Shown: positions 1 to 11,815 of the stretch, piece after piece | Position numbering within the stretch: the stretch's first letter is position 1 | How the letters are laid out: each line of letters opens with the position of its first letter | DNA from: Stentor coeruleus | Lineage: Eukaryota > Ciliophora > Heterotrichea > Heterotrichida > Stentoridae | Length of the DNA: 64,000 nt | Direction of reading: 5' to 3' | Assembly: GCA_001970955.1 (NCBI GenBank) | Contig: MPUH01000095.1 | Coordinates: 1-64,000, forward strand | The notes under the pieces: model-generated | The model's input: the letters and a program-made list of their open reading frames with translations, nothing else | Told to the model about the DNA's origin: nothing | The model's database searches: none | Translations under genes and position numbers: made by a program

Positions 1-43
1 CTTTAGAATACTTTGAATAATAATGGTTAGTTTATGCTAAGGT

Positions 44-207
44 TTTATTCAGCTCTTAAAGAAAAAGCAAGGATTTTAATTTTGATAATTTTAAAATAAG
101 TGATTTTTTGAAATTTATGTTGTTTTTTAGTATTTTTATATAAAAATATCTTGAGTANTTTATTCAGCTCTTAAAGAAAAAGCAAGGATTTTAATTTTGA
201 TAATTTT
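44..207. repeat. Direct repeat around single N (scaffold join)
   Basis: Bases 44-92 and 159-207 are identical (49 bp), and the N at 158 lies directly before the second copy. The same arrangement recurs at three other Ns in the window. It is best read as an unmerged overlap between two contig ends, not as a biological repeat, so true spacing here is about 115 bp shorter or unknown. Confidence 0.85.
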
Positions 208-250
208 CTATACATATTATAAGAAATGTAACTAACCTATTACACATAAC

Positions 251-874
251 TTAACAACACTTGCTTTTCTTATTTTTTTTTCCTAGGGATTCATTAAGCT
301 TAACGACTGTTGGAGGTCTAGGTGCAGGTTCACCTTCTCTTCTTTCTTTCCACCTTTGAACCAATATTTTACAGAACTCCATAAAAGTTTTATCAACATT
401 CAAGCCACTTTTTGCTGAAGTTTCCATAAATCCACTCAAATTATTATCCCTGACAAATCTCTCCGCATCACTTTTACTAACTTCTGTACTTTCACCCATA
501 GAAATAAGATCTGCCTGATTACCTACAAGGTATATAATAACATCACTATTCCCGTTTTGTTTTATTTCTTCAAGCCAATGCTTACAATTTTCAAAAGTAT
601 GCCTTGCTGTTATATCATACATCAATATAACTCCATCAGCTCTTCTATAGAAACTTCTTGTTATGCTTCTAAAAGATTCTTGACCTGCTGTATCCCAGAT
701 TTGAAGTTTAATTATTTGATTTTCCACTTTTAGAGACCTTGTTCCAAATTCTACGCCTATAGTCACGTCGTGATTTTCGTTGAATTTATCTTCACTGAAC
801 CGAAGAAGAAGACAAGATTTGCCTACTCCAGTATCCCCTACAATGATGACTCTGAACAGTTGCTCCTCTTCCAT
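251..874 (-). CDS. Rab family small GTPase
   Basis: Complete 207-aa Rab GTPase, a membrane-traffic switch. The P-loop GDTGVGKS is at residues 13-20, the switch II motif WDTAGQE at 60-66, the G5 motif ETSAKSG near 152, and the C-terminus is a prenylatable CC after a lysine-rich tail. The VEFGTRSLKV and IKLQIWDTAGQE stretch resembles the Rab2/4/14/39 group. One oddity: the G4 guanine-specificity motif, normally NKxD, reads NQAD (residues 119-122), encoded by CAG. A Lys-to-Gln change there usually weakens nucleotide binding. The start codon is followed at once by the highly conserved FRVIIVGD strand, so the start is secure. Family call is certain; the subfamily is inferred. Confidence 0.95.
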   Translation of the reverse strand: MEEEQLFRVIIVGDTGVGKSCLLLRFSEDKFNENHDVTIGVEFGTRSLKVENQIIKLQIWDTAGQESFRSITRSFYRRADGVILMYDITARHTFENCKHWLEEIKQNGNSDVIIYLVGNQADLISMGESTEVSKSDAERFVRDNNLSGFMETSAKSGLNVDKTFMEFCKILVQRWKERREGEPAPRPPTVVKLNESLGKKNKKSKCC

Positions 875-879
875 AGTGG

Positions 880-1485
880 AGAATATATACTAATAAGCTT
901 TGATTTTTGTGTTTAAGAGATGTTGAAAGGTAAATTTTTATGTTTTAAAGAGAGGATTGCGATTTGAAATAGAGTGAGGGATGATAGAATGGATATTGAT
1001 TTGTGTGATGAGCTTTGATAGATTTTTTTGGAAAAATGATGGAGGAGGAGTTTTATTTGATTGAGGTTGAGGATAGAGTTGATGATAATTAATTTTGAAG
1101 AGATGAGGATTAGGGTTTATATATTGTGGGTATCTGTAGGGAATTTATCGGAGATAAGAATGTAGTAAAAATATGTTAGGTTTTATTGAAACTAATGCTA
1201 TTAAGTTGAATATTGGCTTTTTAGTTTTTTAGCTTATTATTTATTATATTTTACTAATATACATAGAAGAGATAATATTCCTATTAAAATCTAAAAGCAT
1301 ATATTTAATAATACGACTTTTATCAGTTATTAGCTATAAACTCCTAAAACAGCTCTAAAATTTCATTTTCTTTTAAAAGTCAGCCTCATAAAATAAATTT
1401 TCATAAATTCAATATCAAAATCAATTTTTACTAACTATTTCTCTATCAAAACCTATTTTCACAAAACATTATCTAAAACTTTACC
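880..1485. other. Intergenic, G-rich then neutral
   Basis: This is the 5' flank of the Rab gene. Bases 961-1080 hold 39 G and 1 C by hand count, so the coding strand is C-rich and almost G-free upstream of the start. No gene, RNA or repeat was recognised in the rest. Confidence 0.6.
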
Positions 1486-2283
1486 TTATTGTTTCTGTAA
1501 AGGTAAGAAAAGTTTGAACTCAGGTGCCAATTCTTCTTCAGAATACAATCTATCTGAGAAATAAATCTTTCTAAATCTCAAAGTTTCAATATAATTAGTC
1601 CAATAAGCCCTTCCTTGTAAAATCACTAAGATTAAACTGCATCTGATTCCACCCTTCATCTAATATCATTGGCATTGTGCATATAAAAGGTTTTACTCTT
1701 GTAATATACTAAAATTCCTAATTGCAATAATGTAAATCAAAAATAGCAATCAAAATTTAAGTAAATCAGCATTTATATCCTTTAATGCATTTAAGTTATG
1801 AATTATATTAAAAAAAACTTAATTTTCTTACCATTTTTAAGATAATTGATNATAATGTAAATCAAAAATAGCAATCAAAATTTAAGTAAATCAGCATTTA
1901 TATCCTTTAATGCATAACCATAATTCTAATAATTATTGATATCTTCTTGTAGTAATCTGATAATTTAAAGCTCTAAATCTCAGATGAATGTTCTTATCAT
2001 CTAATACCTGAACTTCAAAAGTGAAATATTTTCAAGTTCTTGATAATCATAACCAAAAAAGGCAATTTAATTCCTAAAATTTGATTTGGATCAGCTGGGC
2101 ATGTGATAAAGGTCATTGAAACACTTGTGCTCATGATTTCGAGTACTGATGATTAAATGTCAGTGTCTATAATTCTTTTGATATCCCCATCACAGACGCT
2201 TTTATCCAAAATTTGTAGAGCCTTTGGTCCTATGCTGTATAATGTTTGAAAGAAATCCTAACTAAAATATGTTCTATTATTTA
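1486..2283 (-). pseudogene. CFAP20: CFAP20 (Bug22/GTL3) pseudogene
   Basis: Not an open frame, but successive frames on the minus strand carry unmistakable CFAP20 segments in the right order: [68 protein letters not shown] and [17 protein letters not shown], ending in TAA at 1486. CFAP20 is a small axonemal/basal-body protein of about 190 aa, normally among the best conserved ciliary proteins. Here it is broken by in-frame stops (one TAA where the family has Gln in DNDIQSL), at least two frameshifts, loss of about nine residues after ETLRF, loss of the start codon, and an insertion of roughly 240 bp flanked by TCTTGT (1697-1702 and 1945-1950). The insertion contains the N join at 1851. A functional copy presumably exists elsewhere. 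Confidence 0.88.
1727..1915. repeat. Direct repeat around single N (scaffold join)
   Basis: Bases 1727-1790 and 1852-1915 are identical (64 bp), with N at 1851 immediately before the second copy. It is likely an unresolved contig overlap. It falls inside the insertion that interrupts the CFAP20 relic, so the insertion's true length is uncertain. Confidence 0.85.
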
Positions 2284-2916
2284 ATAAGAGATGATTAACT
2301 TAGTTTTTTTAGTTTTAGAAGAAAAATCCCTGATATGAAAAATTGTATATTGGCTTAAGGGTAGAGAATTAAGAGATTTGAAACAGTAGATAGGAGGAAT
2401 ATGAGGATAGGAGAAAAGGGACTGTTTTGATTATGAAAAGAGAAAATTTTGATTTGATAAATTGAATGTGTGCAAGTAAAGAAAATAGTTTGTGGGAAGG
2501 TAAGAGAGATATGATGGTGTTTATAAATTTTGATATTAAGATTTTCGAAGGCTTTTTTGGATTGTGTAAAAAATATATGAGATATTTGGAGATTTCAAGG
2601 TAAGATTTTGAATATGAATTTATGATTAGGATGCAAATGAAATTATGAGGAACATAAAGATTTATGCATTAAAACAGTTAGAGATTTTAAATTGAATAAT
2701 ATTTTTGGGATAAGGATAGATATATATATATTTTTTACTGAATAGTTACAAATTAACAGATTCAAATAGAATTATACAAATTATATTTAAAAAGTATAGC
2801 AATAAAAGTAATAAAAGGCAAGTTATTGAATTTGCCTATCTGAGCAATGCAACTTGATTCTTACACCTTAACTTGCATTTGAAAATTATACAATAAAATA
2901 AATTCAATAAATTATA
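2284..2916. other. Intergenic, no gene seen
   Basis: The left part (about 2290-2720) is G-rich and C-poor on the plus strand, the right part (2780-2916) turns AT-rich with more C. No RNA gene or coding relic was recognised. Confidence 0.5.
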
Positions 2917-4143
2917 TTGAAAAAAGAGCGTGAAAGAACATATACATGGGGATCTTCAGCAGAAAATATCCCTAATCGCCAAAAAAAAGTCAATATTCTA
3001 CCTTATAAGTTAGAGAAATCTCCTGTCCTCTCAACAGTATCTAAAGTTCAAGAATTTAAAATTAATAGTCACTTCTCTACAAAAGGAAAACCTGAAGTTA
3101 AATCTATCGATAAAATCATGCTGAAAACCTATCGGGAAACTGGGACAAAAACTCCATTTGCAAGAATTTCTAGAGAACAAGAAAGCAATAAATCGCCCAT
3201 CTCCAGGCCACTCAATCATTTTTTTTCAGCTGAGAAATTCAAAAACAACATATTCAAAAGCTTTACCCGAAAAATAGACATCAGCAAAACTCCAATTCGA
3301 AAAAAAGACAGTTTTGAAGAAAGGTATACTCCTAATCAACGTGCATTTTTTCACAACCTAATAGGTAAAGTTAGCTTACCAACGCCTTCATTTCGAATGA
3401 CTGACATTTACCAAAAAGATCAACCTTCAGATTTATTCCTAGAAGATATTTATCCATTAGAATCAGAAACCCAAAATCCTAAAACTCCTATTTTAACAGA
3501 AAACCCAGTTTTTACCCCTATTTTAAGCATAGATCCTATACCACCTATAAAAATCCCCGATTTTATGCTAGTACCACCTATTTCTAATAAGTTCTCTAAA
3601 ATCAGAAAATTAATATCTTCATTGCGTCACTATGAGCAATTAGGCCTTCATAAACTATCTCGAAATCGAATATTTCAATTCTTCCCTGGAATCCCATATG
3701 GTTTGCCACAAAGTAAAGTTTTCATGAAAGCATGTAAAAATGGTGAAGCATACAAAGTTAAAGTTATGCTTGAAAAAAACAAGTGGCTTGCTCATATTTT
3801 CGATTATTCCGGGCAAACACCTTTACACTGGGCGGTTATAAGAAACAACTTTGAAATAACTGAAATGCTATTGAAAATAGGATCATATGTTGATGTTGGA
3901 GACTATGTATTTTTTATATAGATTGGAAGGACAGGGGCTTTTATTGCAGCTAAGAATGGGAATCTTAAAATACTTGAACTTCTTTATTATTTTAAATCAA
4001 ATCTTTCTATTGCAACTCGTGCAGGGACAAGAATTTCAGATGTTGCTGTTGACCAGTCAGTTAAAAATTTCTTATTAAAAAGACGCTTATCGCTAGCCAA
4101 AATAATTGTACGGAAAAAACCTCCAATAAATATTATTTACTAA
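2917..4143 (+). CDS. Ankyrin-repeat protein, 5' end uncertain
   Basis: Two exons joined by the 15-nt intron gtattttttatatag at 3907-3921 (phase 0); retention would end translation at the intron's own TAG. The product is about 403 aa: a basic, disordered N-terminal two-thirds, then ankyrin units around GQTPLHWAVIRNNFEITEMLL and, across the splice, GRTGAFIAAKNGNLKILELL. The spliced frame restores repeat spacing, which supports the intron. The frame is open back to 2911 but has no ATG: base 2917 is TTG and the first in-frame ATG is at 3118 (336-aa product). Either that ATG is used or a start lies in an unseen upstream exon. Partner and function are unknown; ankyrin repeats only indicate protein binding. 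Confidence 0.75.
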
Positions 4144-4214
4144 GATTTGATATAAAAATACCCTATTTCCAACTTTTAAGTAGTAAATATATATAACTAT
4201 AACTATAAGTAAAC

Positions 4215-5876
4215 ATGGATTTGCTAAGTTATTCAAGAAAACCATACATTGCTCCTTTTACGCAGTACAATTTAATGACAGAAAAGTGGTTCGGTACTAA
4301 ATCATTCTTAAAAACCTTAGAAAACAGAATCCAAATAAACTCTTCTCTCGACAAGCAAACACGTATAAAATCATCCCGTGGCCAAAAACTTGAAATCCTA
4401 CGAGACAAGTTCAAATTCGCAGCAGACAAACTAAAAAACACAAAAATCTTATACAATAAATTCAGAGATTACCAAGACAACCTTCAAACTTACAGAAATT
4501 TCATAGAACAGTCACAACAATACACAGTCCTCATGAACCGATCAGCAATAAAAATTCAAAAAGTTTTTAGAGGATATCTAATAAGAAAGTTATATGAAAA
4601 CGTAATATTCATATAGGAAATTCTAGAGTTTACAAGACATCATGTTAACAAAGGACTTCACTTTATAATAAATAACGACTTTCACCTTATGTTTTATGTT
4701 GGCAAAAAACCTCAACAAGCTGCAGTTATAATACAACACTTTTTTCGTAGATGTCTTTTTAAGAAAAAAATAGTCAGGCTTAAAGAAACTTATGATAAAG
4801 TTCAGAAAATCAAAATAATTAAACAGGCTGAAAAGATGAGGAAGTATTTTGCTATGATCTCAAGTCAAATATTACGCTTTGAGGCTATGGAGTTTAAAAT
4901 TATACTAAACAAACTTGCCAAAATTAAAGAAAACCTAACGATTATTAAGATCAAAATGTTTTTAAGACGAAGGAAATTAAAACTTAAAACTATAAAGCAC
5001 AGAGTTAAAAGGTATTCAAAAAGGTACAGCCAGCCTTCAGGGACTTCATATTCGCCTTATACTTTTATAGAAAAAACTCAAGTTCAGACTATAGATAATA
5101 AAGTGTATAGTGGAAATGCTACAGATGAAGCTGAAAACCCAGTGCCAGGGGTATTAAAAAACAAATCTATAGATAAAATATCAATAACTACAGAAGATAT
5201 GAACATAGCAAGACAAGCAAGGGCTGAAAAAATCAAACAAGGTTTAGTATCTTATAATGTCCCAATAAAAAAGTCTTCGAATTTTTTACCTTTATTTATA
5301 GATTATGATCCTGATTCTCGACCTCAAACAACCCGTTCAACAACAAATCGAATGAACTTGGCTAATCCATTACGAATACCTCCAAAACCATTAGCCGGAA
5401 ACTTAAGCCCGAGAAAGTCAGATTTTCTTAGCCTAAGAAGGAGAAAAAATGTTAAAAAATATGCAGCTGATGAAATACCTCCTTATACAAAAGATACTAA
5501 AAATTCAGTTTTAAGATATGAAGAAACACCTTCTCCATCTCCTGAACCTATTAAATATAAGAAACCAGGAGCAAATAAAATTATGTGCACGACTTTTAGT
5601 TTTACACAAAGAACGAAAAGCTCTGAACAAGTTGTTTCATTTAGGAATATTATGCCATTAACTTCTAGACCTGCTACTGGTCCTAATGCACAAAGGAAAA
5701 AAGTCAAGTCGATGAATTATTGGTCTTGTGTTAATATAGTCGAACCTGGATTCCAACCACCACAGTTAGAACTTAATGAAATTGAAGTGCAGAATTTCAG
5801 ACCTTTTTTCATTAGAATTCGACCTGGACTTGAAAAACTTAAAGTCAATAGCTTAAATAGGTCAATGCATAATTAG
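4215..5876 (+). CDS. IQ-motif protein of unknown function
   Basis: Two exons joined by the 15-nt intron gtaatattcatatag (4602-4616, phase 0) give a 548-aa, very basic protein. Two calmodulin/centrin-binding IQ-like segments flank the splice: AIKIQKVFRGYLIRKLYE in exon 1 and AAVIIQHFFRRCLFKKKI in exon 2, in the usual helical spacing, which supports joining the exons. The rest is low-complexity, rich in Lys, Ser and Pro, with no enzyme domain recognised. It starts 71 bp after the ankyrin gene on the same strand. A role at the cytoskeleton with calmodulin or centrin is inference from the IQ motifs alone. It ends in TAG. Confidence 0.8.
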
Positions 5877-6373
5877 ACAGATAAGATATATTATTGACTT
5901 ATTGTAGATTTTATTATTTAAAAACTAACAGTTCTTTGAGATTTTAATGAAGTTATATTTTGAAGTATATTGTGAATATATTCAAACTAGCTAACAAGCT
6001 TGATGCTGAAGAGAAATTCTGAAATTTTTCATAGAAAATCATCTGGGCTATACAGAAATTACATGTGAGTGTGGTATGATTATGCATAAGTATAAAAAAC
6101 TCATTGTCTTAGCTTTTACAGAAGCAAGTTGAATAATTTTAGAATACTTTAATAACAAAATATTTGCTCATCAATAAAAACAATTCATATATGTGATATG
6201 AGCCTTAATATATTACAAAAGAGTTTTGTAAGAATATTATATACAAATATATTCAAAATTTTGTTCATTTTATTATAAGCCCAATGCGTTTAAATATATT
6301 TTTCAGATTGGCAAAGCGCATGAAATAAAAACTAGGCTAAAGATAGATAAAAAATAAGTGTATGGGCCTATAA
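5877..6373. other. Intergenic, no gene seen
   Basis: About 500 bp of AT-rich sequence between two plus-strand genes. No coding relic, RNA or clear repeat was recognised. Confidence 0.5.
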
Positions 6374-8056
6374 ATGTCCGTGGAAATTTTTGAGGAACTT
6401 TCGACATCGTTAATAAACTTAGATGAGCGCAGATACATATCAGTTTTAAGCGGACTCTCTATCTCAATTACCGAACTGCAAACCCCTGAAGCAAATAACA
6501 GTACTCTAAACATAGTCTTACACGAGTTATCTCTTAATATAGCCAAAGAAGAGCATCTATTATCTTTCTTTACACAAATCTGTTCCTTAGTATCTTCTAT
6601 ATAGTATGAATCCACTACCCATCTTCTGAGAATTCTCTTAGACCAAAAAAACAACGATGGTAAAACTCCACTTCATTTAGCCATCATGACAGGTCGTAAG
6701 GTAATTCAAACATAGAAACTTGTCAAACGTTATCTAGAAATAGGTGCAAACTTATACATAACAGATAATCAACAACAAGGAGTTTTGCATATGGCGACAA
6801 CAGCTGGACAATTATCCTTATTAACATTGTTTCATAAAATTCACAACTTAGAAATAAACCCAAAAGATATAAACGGAAGAACACCATTACATCTTGCTTC
6901 ACTTGAAAGTCAAGAGTATAGCTCAACTTTACTTATTGCCTGGAGTGAAAATATGAATGAGACTGATAACGAAGGCCTTACCCCACTACATCTTGCATCA
7001 GCTGGGAAATCATATAGAATAGTAAGACATTTGCTTATGAGAGGAGCGAAAAGGGGTTTGAAAAACCTCGCAGGAGCCACAGCTTTGGACCTGGCTAGGA
7101 AAAACGGAGGATCTGAGCAGCTCTGTGAGGCTCTTCAAGAACCATTCTGCTTATCAAGTATTAATCCAATAAAAGCGCCTTTGCAGCCAGTCAAAAACAC
7201 ATGTTTTTCTTTTTTTATCTACATTCTGACCTCTGTTCTAAGATATGTCCTTATATTATTATTCCTAGTGCCTAATGTTGACAATTATATTGGACTTGTT
7301 TTTATTGCCTTTTGTGTTTTAAACTTCATTTTATTCCAAATAGTGTCGAATATCGACCCTGGTTATGAGAAACTTAACCTAAACATGAGGTTTATGGATT
7401 TATATGAGAAATACAATGGAGACTTTGTATGTGCTTATTGTGAAGTACGTAGGCCAAGCCATATAAAACATTGTCAGCATTGCAATAAATGCGTAAGGAA
7501 ATTCGATCATCATTGTCCATGGATTAACAATTGTGTAGGCCAGAACAACCATCGGATTTTTTTCGTGTTTCTCCTGACAACTGAATTAGATTTCTTATAT
7601 AGTTGTGTAATATCTTCAATGATCTACAGTATGACTCTTCAAGGTCCAGGGCTTTATCCACTCTTATATACCAAAGAACCAATGCAATCTTTTTGGCTTG
7701 CGGCTTCTTTAATCACTAGTATTTTTAGTGGTTTTGCTTTTCTTTTAGTATTCCCACTTCTATATGTCCAACTTATCAACATAGCTAAAAACACTACAAC
7801 CAATGAAAGATTTGCTTATCATGTGAGATTTATATAGAAAAAAAAATCATTAAAAAACAGCAAGCACTCTTTAGACTCAGAAACAAACTCAATGCTCCTA
7901 GTTGATGAAGAAAATGAAATCACACATCTTAATGAAAGACTTTCTGATTTTAGTGGTAGCGATGTTTCTATACAAGCTGTGCAAACAAGATGTTTATGTC
8001 TGAGACGATCAGTTAAAGTCAGCTGGGATGATGTTGCCCCGCCTGAGACAAAGTAA
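6374..8056 (+). CDS. Ankyrin-DHHC palmitoyltransferase (HIP14/Akr1 type)
   Basis: Four exons with three 15-nt introns: 6590-6604, 6701-6715 and 7823-7837, all phase 0. The product is 545 aa. Residues about 85-270 hold five ankyrin repeats (GKTPLHLAIMTGRK, GRTPLHLASLES, GLTPLHLASAGK and others). Membrane helices follow, then the cysteine-rich DHHC domain with CAYCEVRRPSHIKHCQHC and [14 protein letters not shown], then two more helices and an acidic cytosolic tail encoded by exon 4. This is the ZDHHC17/Akr1 architecture: Golgi or vesicle membrane enzymes that attach palmitate to cysteines, using the ankyrin part to bind substrates. The catalytic Cys of DHHC is intact. Convergent with the helicase gene, 62 bp apart. 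Confidence 0.93.
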
Positions 8057-8118
8057 ATAGTTAAATTAAAAGTATGAATTTTTAAAGTACACAGGATTCC
8101 TAAACTAAGTAACTAAAT

Positions 8119-9357
8119 TTAAGTATAAAGAGACTTATCTATGACTTGGGGAACTGGTTGGATTTCAGTATCGAGCTCTCTTTCGATCATAAACATGTTT
8201 TCTTTATCTTCTTCGGTTATGAAGTTGATTGCCAAACCTAGATGACCGAATCTTCCTGATCTACCGATTCGATGCAAATAAGTTTCAGAATTCTTAGGGA
8301 AGTCAAAGTTTATAACTACGTTCACAGTTTGGATATCAATTCCACGTGTTGTAAGATCGGAACTAACTAGGCAGCGACATCCACCATTTCTAAAGTCGTG
8401 AAATACACGGTTCCTATCTGGCTGCTGCATTTTGGAGTGGATGAAAAAGCAAGAGTAACCAATTTCAGTGATTTTTTTGGCTAGTAGCTCAACCCGCAGT
8501 GTAGAATTACAGAATATTATTGCCTGGTTGATCTGAAGTTTGGAAAAAAGTGTATTCAAGCAATGGACTTTTTTTTTTTCTTGCACGAATGCATAATACT
8601 GAGTAAGTCCTTTAAGTGTAAGTTCGTCCATCAAATTAATCATATGTGCATTAGGAAGGTACTTTGAGGAAAAGTCTTTAACATGTATAGGAAAAGTTGC
8701 TGAGTACATAAGTATTTGTCTATCATTAGGGAAATATTCAATAAGTTGTTCAAGAATAGGCTGAAAATCTTGTGATAGAAGCTTATCAGCTTCGTCCATG
8801 ACTAAAACATGAGCCTTTGACAAATCTGCAACTTCCTTTGAGGCAAGGTCTAAAATCCTGCCTGGAGTCCCCACTAATATATGAACAGGCTTGTAAAACC
8901 TATAAATATCTTCACGTAAAGGAGTTCCTCCAGTACTAACCATACATTCAATGTTAAGATACTTGCCTAATTCTTTTATAACAGAGCTTGTTTGTAATGC
9001 TAGTTCTCTAGTAGGTACAAGGACAACTGATTGGATATTAGAAATTGTTATGTCGCACTTTTCTAGAATCGGGATAACAAAAGCTGCAGTTTTCCCTGTA
9101 CCATTTTTTGCTCTGGCAATAACGCTTTGGCCTGCGAGAATTACTGGAATTGATTCTTCTTGCACTGGAGATGGCTTGTCAAACCCTTTGTCAAATATTC
9201 CCATCAGAAGGTCACGCTTTAGAAAATAGTCTTCCCATTCGTTGCCTTTTGTGTTTGTTACATCTTCTGTACGAAATCGGGTGTCTACAGGTCGGGACTC
9301 TGTTGCGGACTTTGGCGCTTGGTTCTTAGGAACATATCTCTTTTTTTCGGAGTTCAT
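8119..9357 (-). CDS. DDX6: DEAD-box RNA helicase, DDX6/Dhh1 type
   Basis: Complete 412-aa ATP-dependent RNA helicase without introns. The Q-motif region is near residue 59-66, motif I AKNGTGKT at 83-90, PTRELA at 115, DEAD at 188-191, SAT at 219-221, and [11 protein letters not shown] near 361. The start of the helicase core ([33 protein letters not shown]) matches the DDX6/Dhh1/Me31B subfamily, which represses translation and promotes decapping in P-bodies. Length is close to the compact core of that subfamily, with short tails. The 5' flank (9420 onward) is G-rich on the plus strand like other minus-strand genes here. Confidence 0.95.
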   Translation of the reverse strand: MNSEKKRYVPKNQAPKSATESRPVDTRFRTEDVTNTKGNEWEDYFLKRDLLMGIFDKGFDKPSPVQEESIPVILAGQSVIARAKNGTGKTAAFVIPILEKCDITISNIQSVVLVPTRELALQTSSVIKELGKYLNIECMVSTGGTPLREDIYRFYKPVHILVGTPGRILDLASKEVADLSKAHVLVMDEADKLLSQDFQPILEQLIEYFPNDRQILMYSATFPIHVKDFSSKYLPNAHMINLMDELTLKGLTQYYAFVQEKKKVHCLNTLFSKLQINQAIIFCNSTLRVELLAKKITEIGYSCFFIHSKMQQPDRNRVFHDFRNGGCRCLVSSDLTTRGIDIQTVNVVINFDFPKNSETYLHRIGRSGRFGHLGLAINFITEEDKENMFMIERELDTEIQPVPQVIDKSLYT

Positions 9358-10387
9358 TATTTGTATTTATAACCAATCATATAGAAGATATTAACCCCGC
9401 CTATTTCGACTCTCAGTCTTTGGGGGATGAACTTGAGGATTTGTTTTGTGGAATATGTGGGAAATTGTGTTAGGAATTAAAAAATTATTTTTGCTAAACT
9501 TTATAAGGCATAAGATATTAGTGAGGTGGAGTTATTATTAGATTTAGTTGAATTTGTTTTTTCTTGGATATCTTGATAAAAAAACATTTTTTTGTGGTCA
9601 AATTTTTTATTCTGATAAAGATTTTCTTAGTAAGCTAAGCTAGATATGACTAAAATTACGTAGAAGGTTATTAAACAACCACCCCAGATTTACTGAAACC
9701 TATTTGCTCTTAGGATTATGCATTTCGCAAAGGATTTACTTTATTATTGTATATAAAGAGCACTATTGCTAATCAGATTGATTGAAAATCCTAAGCATTC
9801 TAAGATTAGGTTGATAGTAATCATAAAATTAAACTATGCTATTACTATATTGTTGATTCAGTTAAATGCAAACTAGTTTAAATATTTCACATATAAAATT
9901 AAACTTATTCAGCTGGAATTCAACATCTCCTAATATGTGGTAGATTCTTTTCTCTCTTATAAAAATAAATAAGAGATAATTAATCCTGTTGATTTTGCAT
10001 ATTCTCATGCACAAGATTGGAGATTTTATTTGTGGGTTCAGAGAGAAAATATCTAAAAAAATAGAGAAGCTCAGAGAAATAAAAGATAAAAGGAAGTTCA
10101 AGATATAATAAAGCTGTTAGGGTTTGTTGGTGGGAGTCGGTGATTATCTGAAAAGTATAGGTTCATAGGTTATATTTGATAAACAAGCAACCTAACAATA
10201 GAAAATTGTAATATTTTTAAATATATGAAGTTTTTAAATAAATCTGTTAAAAGTCATATAGATTACTATAATAAGAAAACTGAATATGCATGCAATTATC
10301 AATTTTGTATGATTATCATAATCGCCATATTTATCATAGTAAAGCATGCACTAAATCATTCATACTTATTTAATCATAAATTAATTT
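9358..10387. other. Intergenic, about 1 kb, no gene seen
   Basis: The left side (9410-9560) is G-rich and C-poor, fitting the upstream flank of the helicase. The right side is AT-rich. Short open frames at 9862-10101 (-) and 10225-10413 (+) have low-complexity AT-driven translations and were not accepted. Confidence 0.5.
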
Positions 10388-11815
10388 TTAAAAGCTTTCT
10401 GCATTCACTTTAATTCCAACCCCAACCACACTAAGTACTTTATCAGCTTCCACTCTAATCTTAAGTACCTGGCTGATCTCTCCTCTACATATATGACACT
10501 TGCCTTTATTATTCAACAATATCTCCGCACACCTACTACAAATAGCTCCATGCCCGCATTCCATAAGCACCGCATTGCACTCATTTTCAAAGCAAATCGA
10601 GCATTTTTTCTCTAAAAACGACAAATCACTGCCATTCCTCTTCGCCACTCTGGCTATTTCATTACCAGGCGTACTCAAACTTCTCAAATGAGCAAAATCA
10701 ACCTTTTTATCTCTTATTTCATCAGAAAAAGTCCTTGTGATTTTGTTAATATGCAGCCTTTCAATAGGCTGAAAATATGTACTACTAAGCCTAACAAGTG
10801 CTTGTGGAGGCAATTTAACAGCATTAATAATCCGTCTATAATGTGATTCTTGGGACTGAGGCAATGGTAAGCGTCCTGATATAGAGTTGCTCGGCAATGA
10901 AATCTGTTCATTTGAGCTAAAAAAGAGTCTCCACCATCTTACTAAATTGTCATTTAAAGCATAAGTGATTATAAGGAACATAAACAAATAGATAATCATC
11001 CATAAATAAGGGAAGCTTGTAGAATTGTTAAGAAGAGTCACTAGTAAAATACACAAGGAAATCGATGCTCCAGTTGATGTATAGAAAAACCATAATGATG
11101 AAAGTAAGTCTCCAGCATGAGATTCTTTATAGTAAAATGCACATATTGAACCTATTGTTACTAATAAACCCCCGATGCTCATAATACATAAAAAACATAA
11201 AGTGATCCATACAGGCCATAAAATTCCTACCCAAGACCAGTTTGTAAAACCATCAAGTTTCAACCCAATACTTAGAATAGTTATGATTTTGACCCAGTTG
11301 CCACAAAAAAAGTACTAAATTGATGTTACTATGTTTGAAAATGATTGGCATTGACTATATGCTTTATCTCGCATGAAGATTGCGATGATGTTAAAAAGAA
11401 ATAGCGGCAAGATAAGAATGGTAAAGTTAAAAGCTTTAGTTTCAAAATAGGCAATTAAAAGGGAATAGAAAAATAGGTTTCCTAATGCTGGGAGCAGAAT
11501 TTTGATTATATTGATTTTGTTTGAGTGATTAGCTTTATATAAGAAGTAAGCTGAAGCAATTACTTTGCATTCGTGAATTATGAAAGGAATCACTGAATAA
11601 GACAAAGACAAATCACAAAAAATTCGGATTTGGAGTATTACCAACATTGTAAGTAAAGCTAAAGCGAACTCAGCCCATTTTTTAAGTTCTGCTCCTATCA
11701 GCTCATATTCTAAGATTTCTTCTTCTTCTCCGTATTCTGTTTGAAGGCGTTCAAAAATAAGATTTCTAGGGCTTTCAAGTTCAATATTGTTTTCATCGTT
11801 AATATTCGATGTCAT
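10388..11815 (-). CDS. Multipass membrane RING-finger protein
   Basis: Two exons joined by the 15-nt intron gtaacatcaatttag (11315-11329, phase 0) give 470 aa. Exon 1 (162 aa) has a short acidic N-terminus and hydrophobic helices; exon 2 continues with more helices, then a cytosolic linker and a C-terminal C3HC4 RING (CSICFENECNAVLMECGHGA, then CSRC and CHIC), all eight metal ligands present. This is the layout of membrane-anchored E3 ubiquitin ligases. The second exon has no ATG near its start (its first open codons begin with TTG), so splicing is needed to make a complete protein. Substrate unknown. Confidence 0.88.

Noticed and set aside
10225-10413. 62-codon plus-strand open frame
   Set aside because: AT-driven translation in a gap, overlapping the end of the RING gene.
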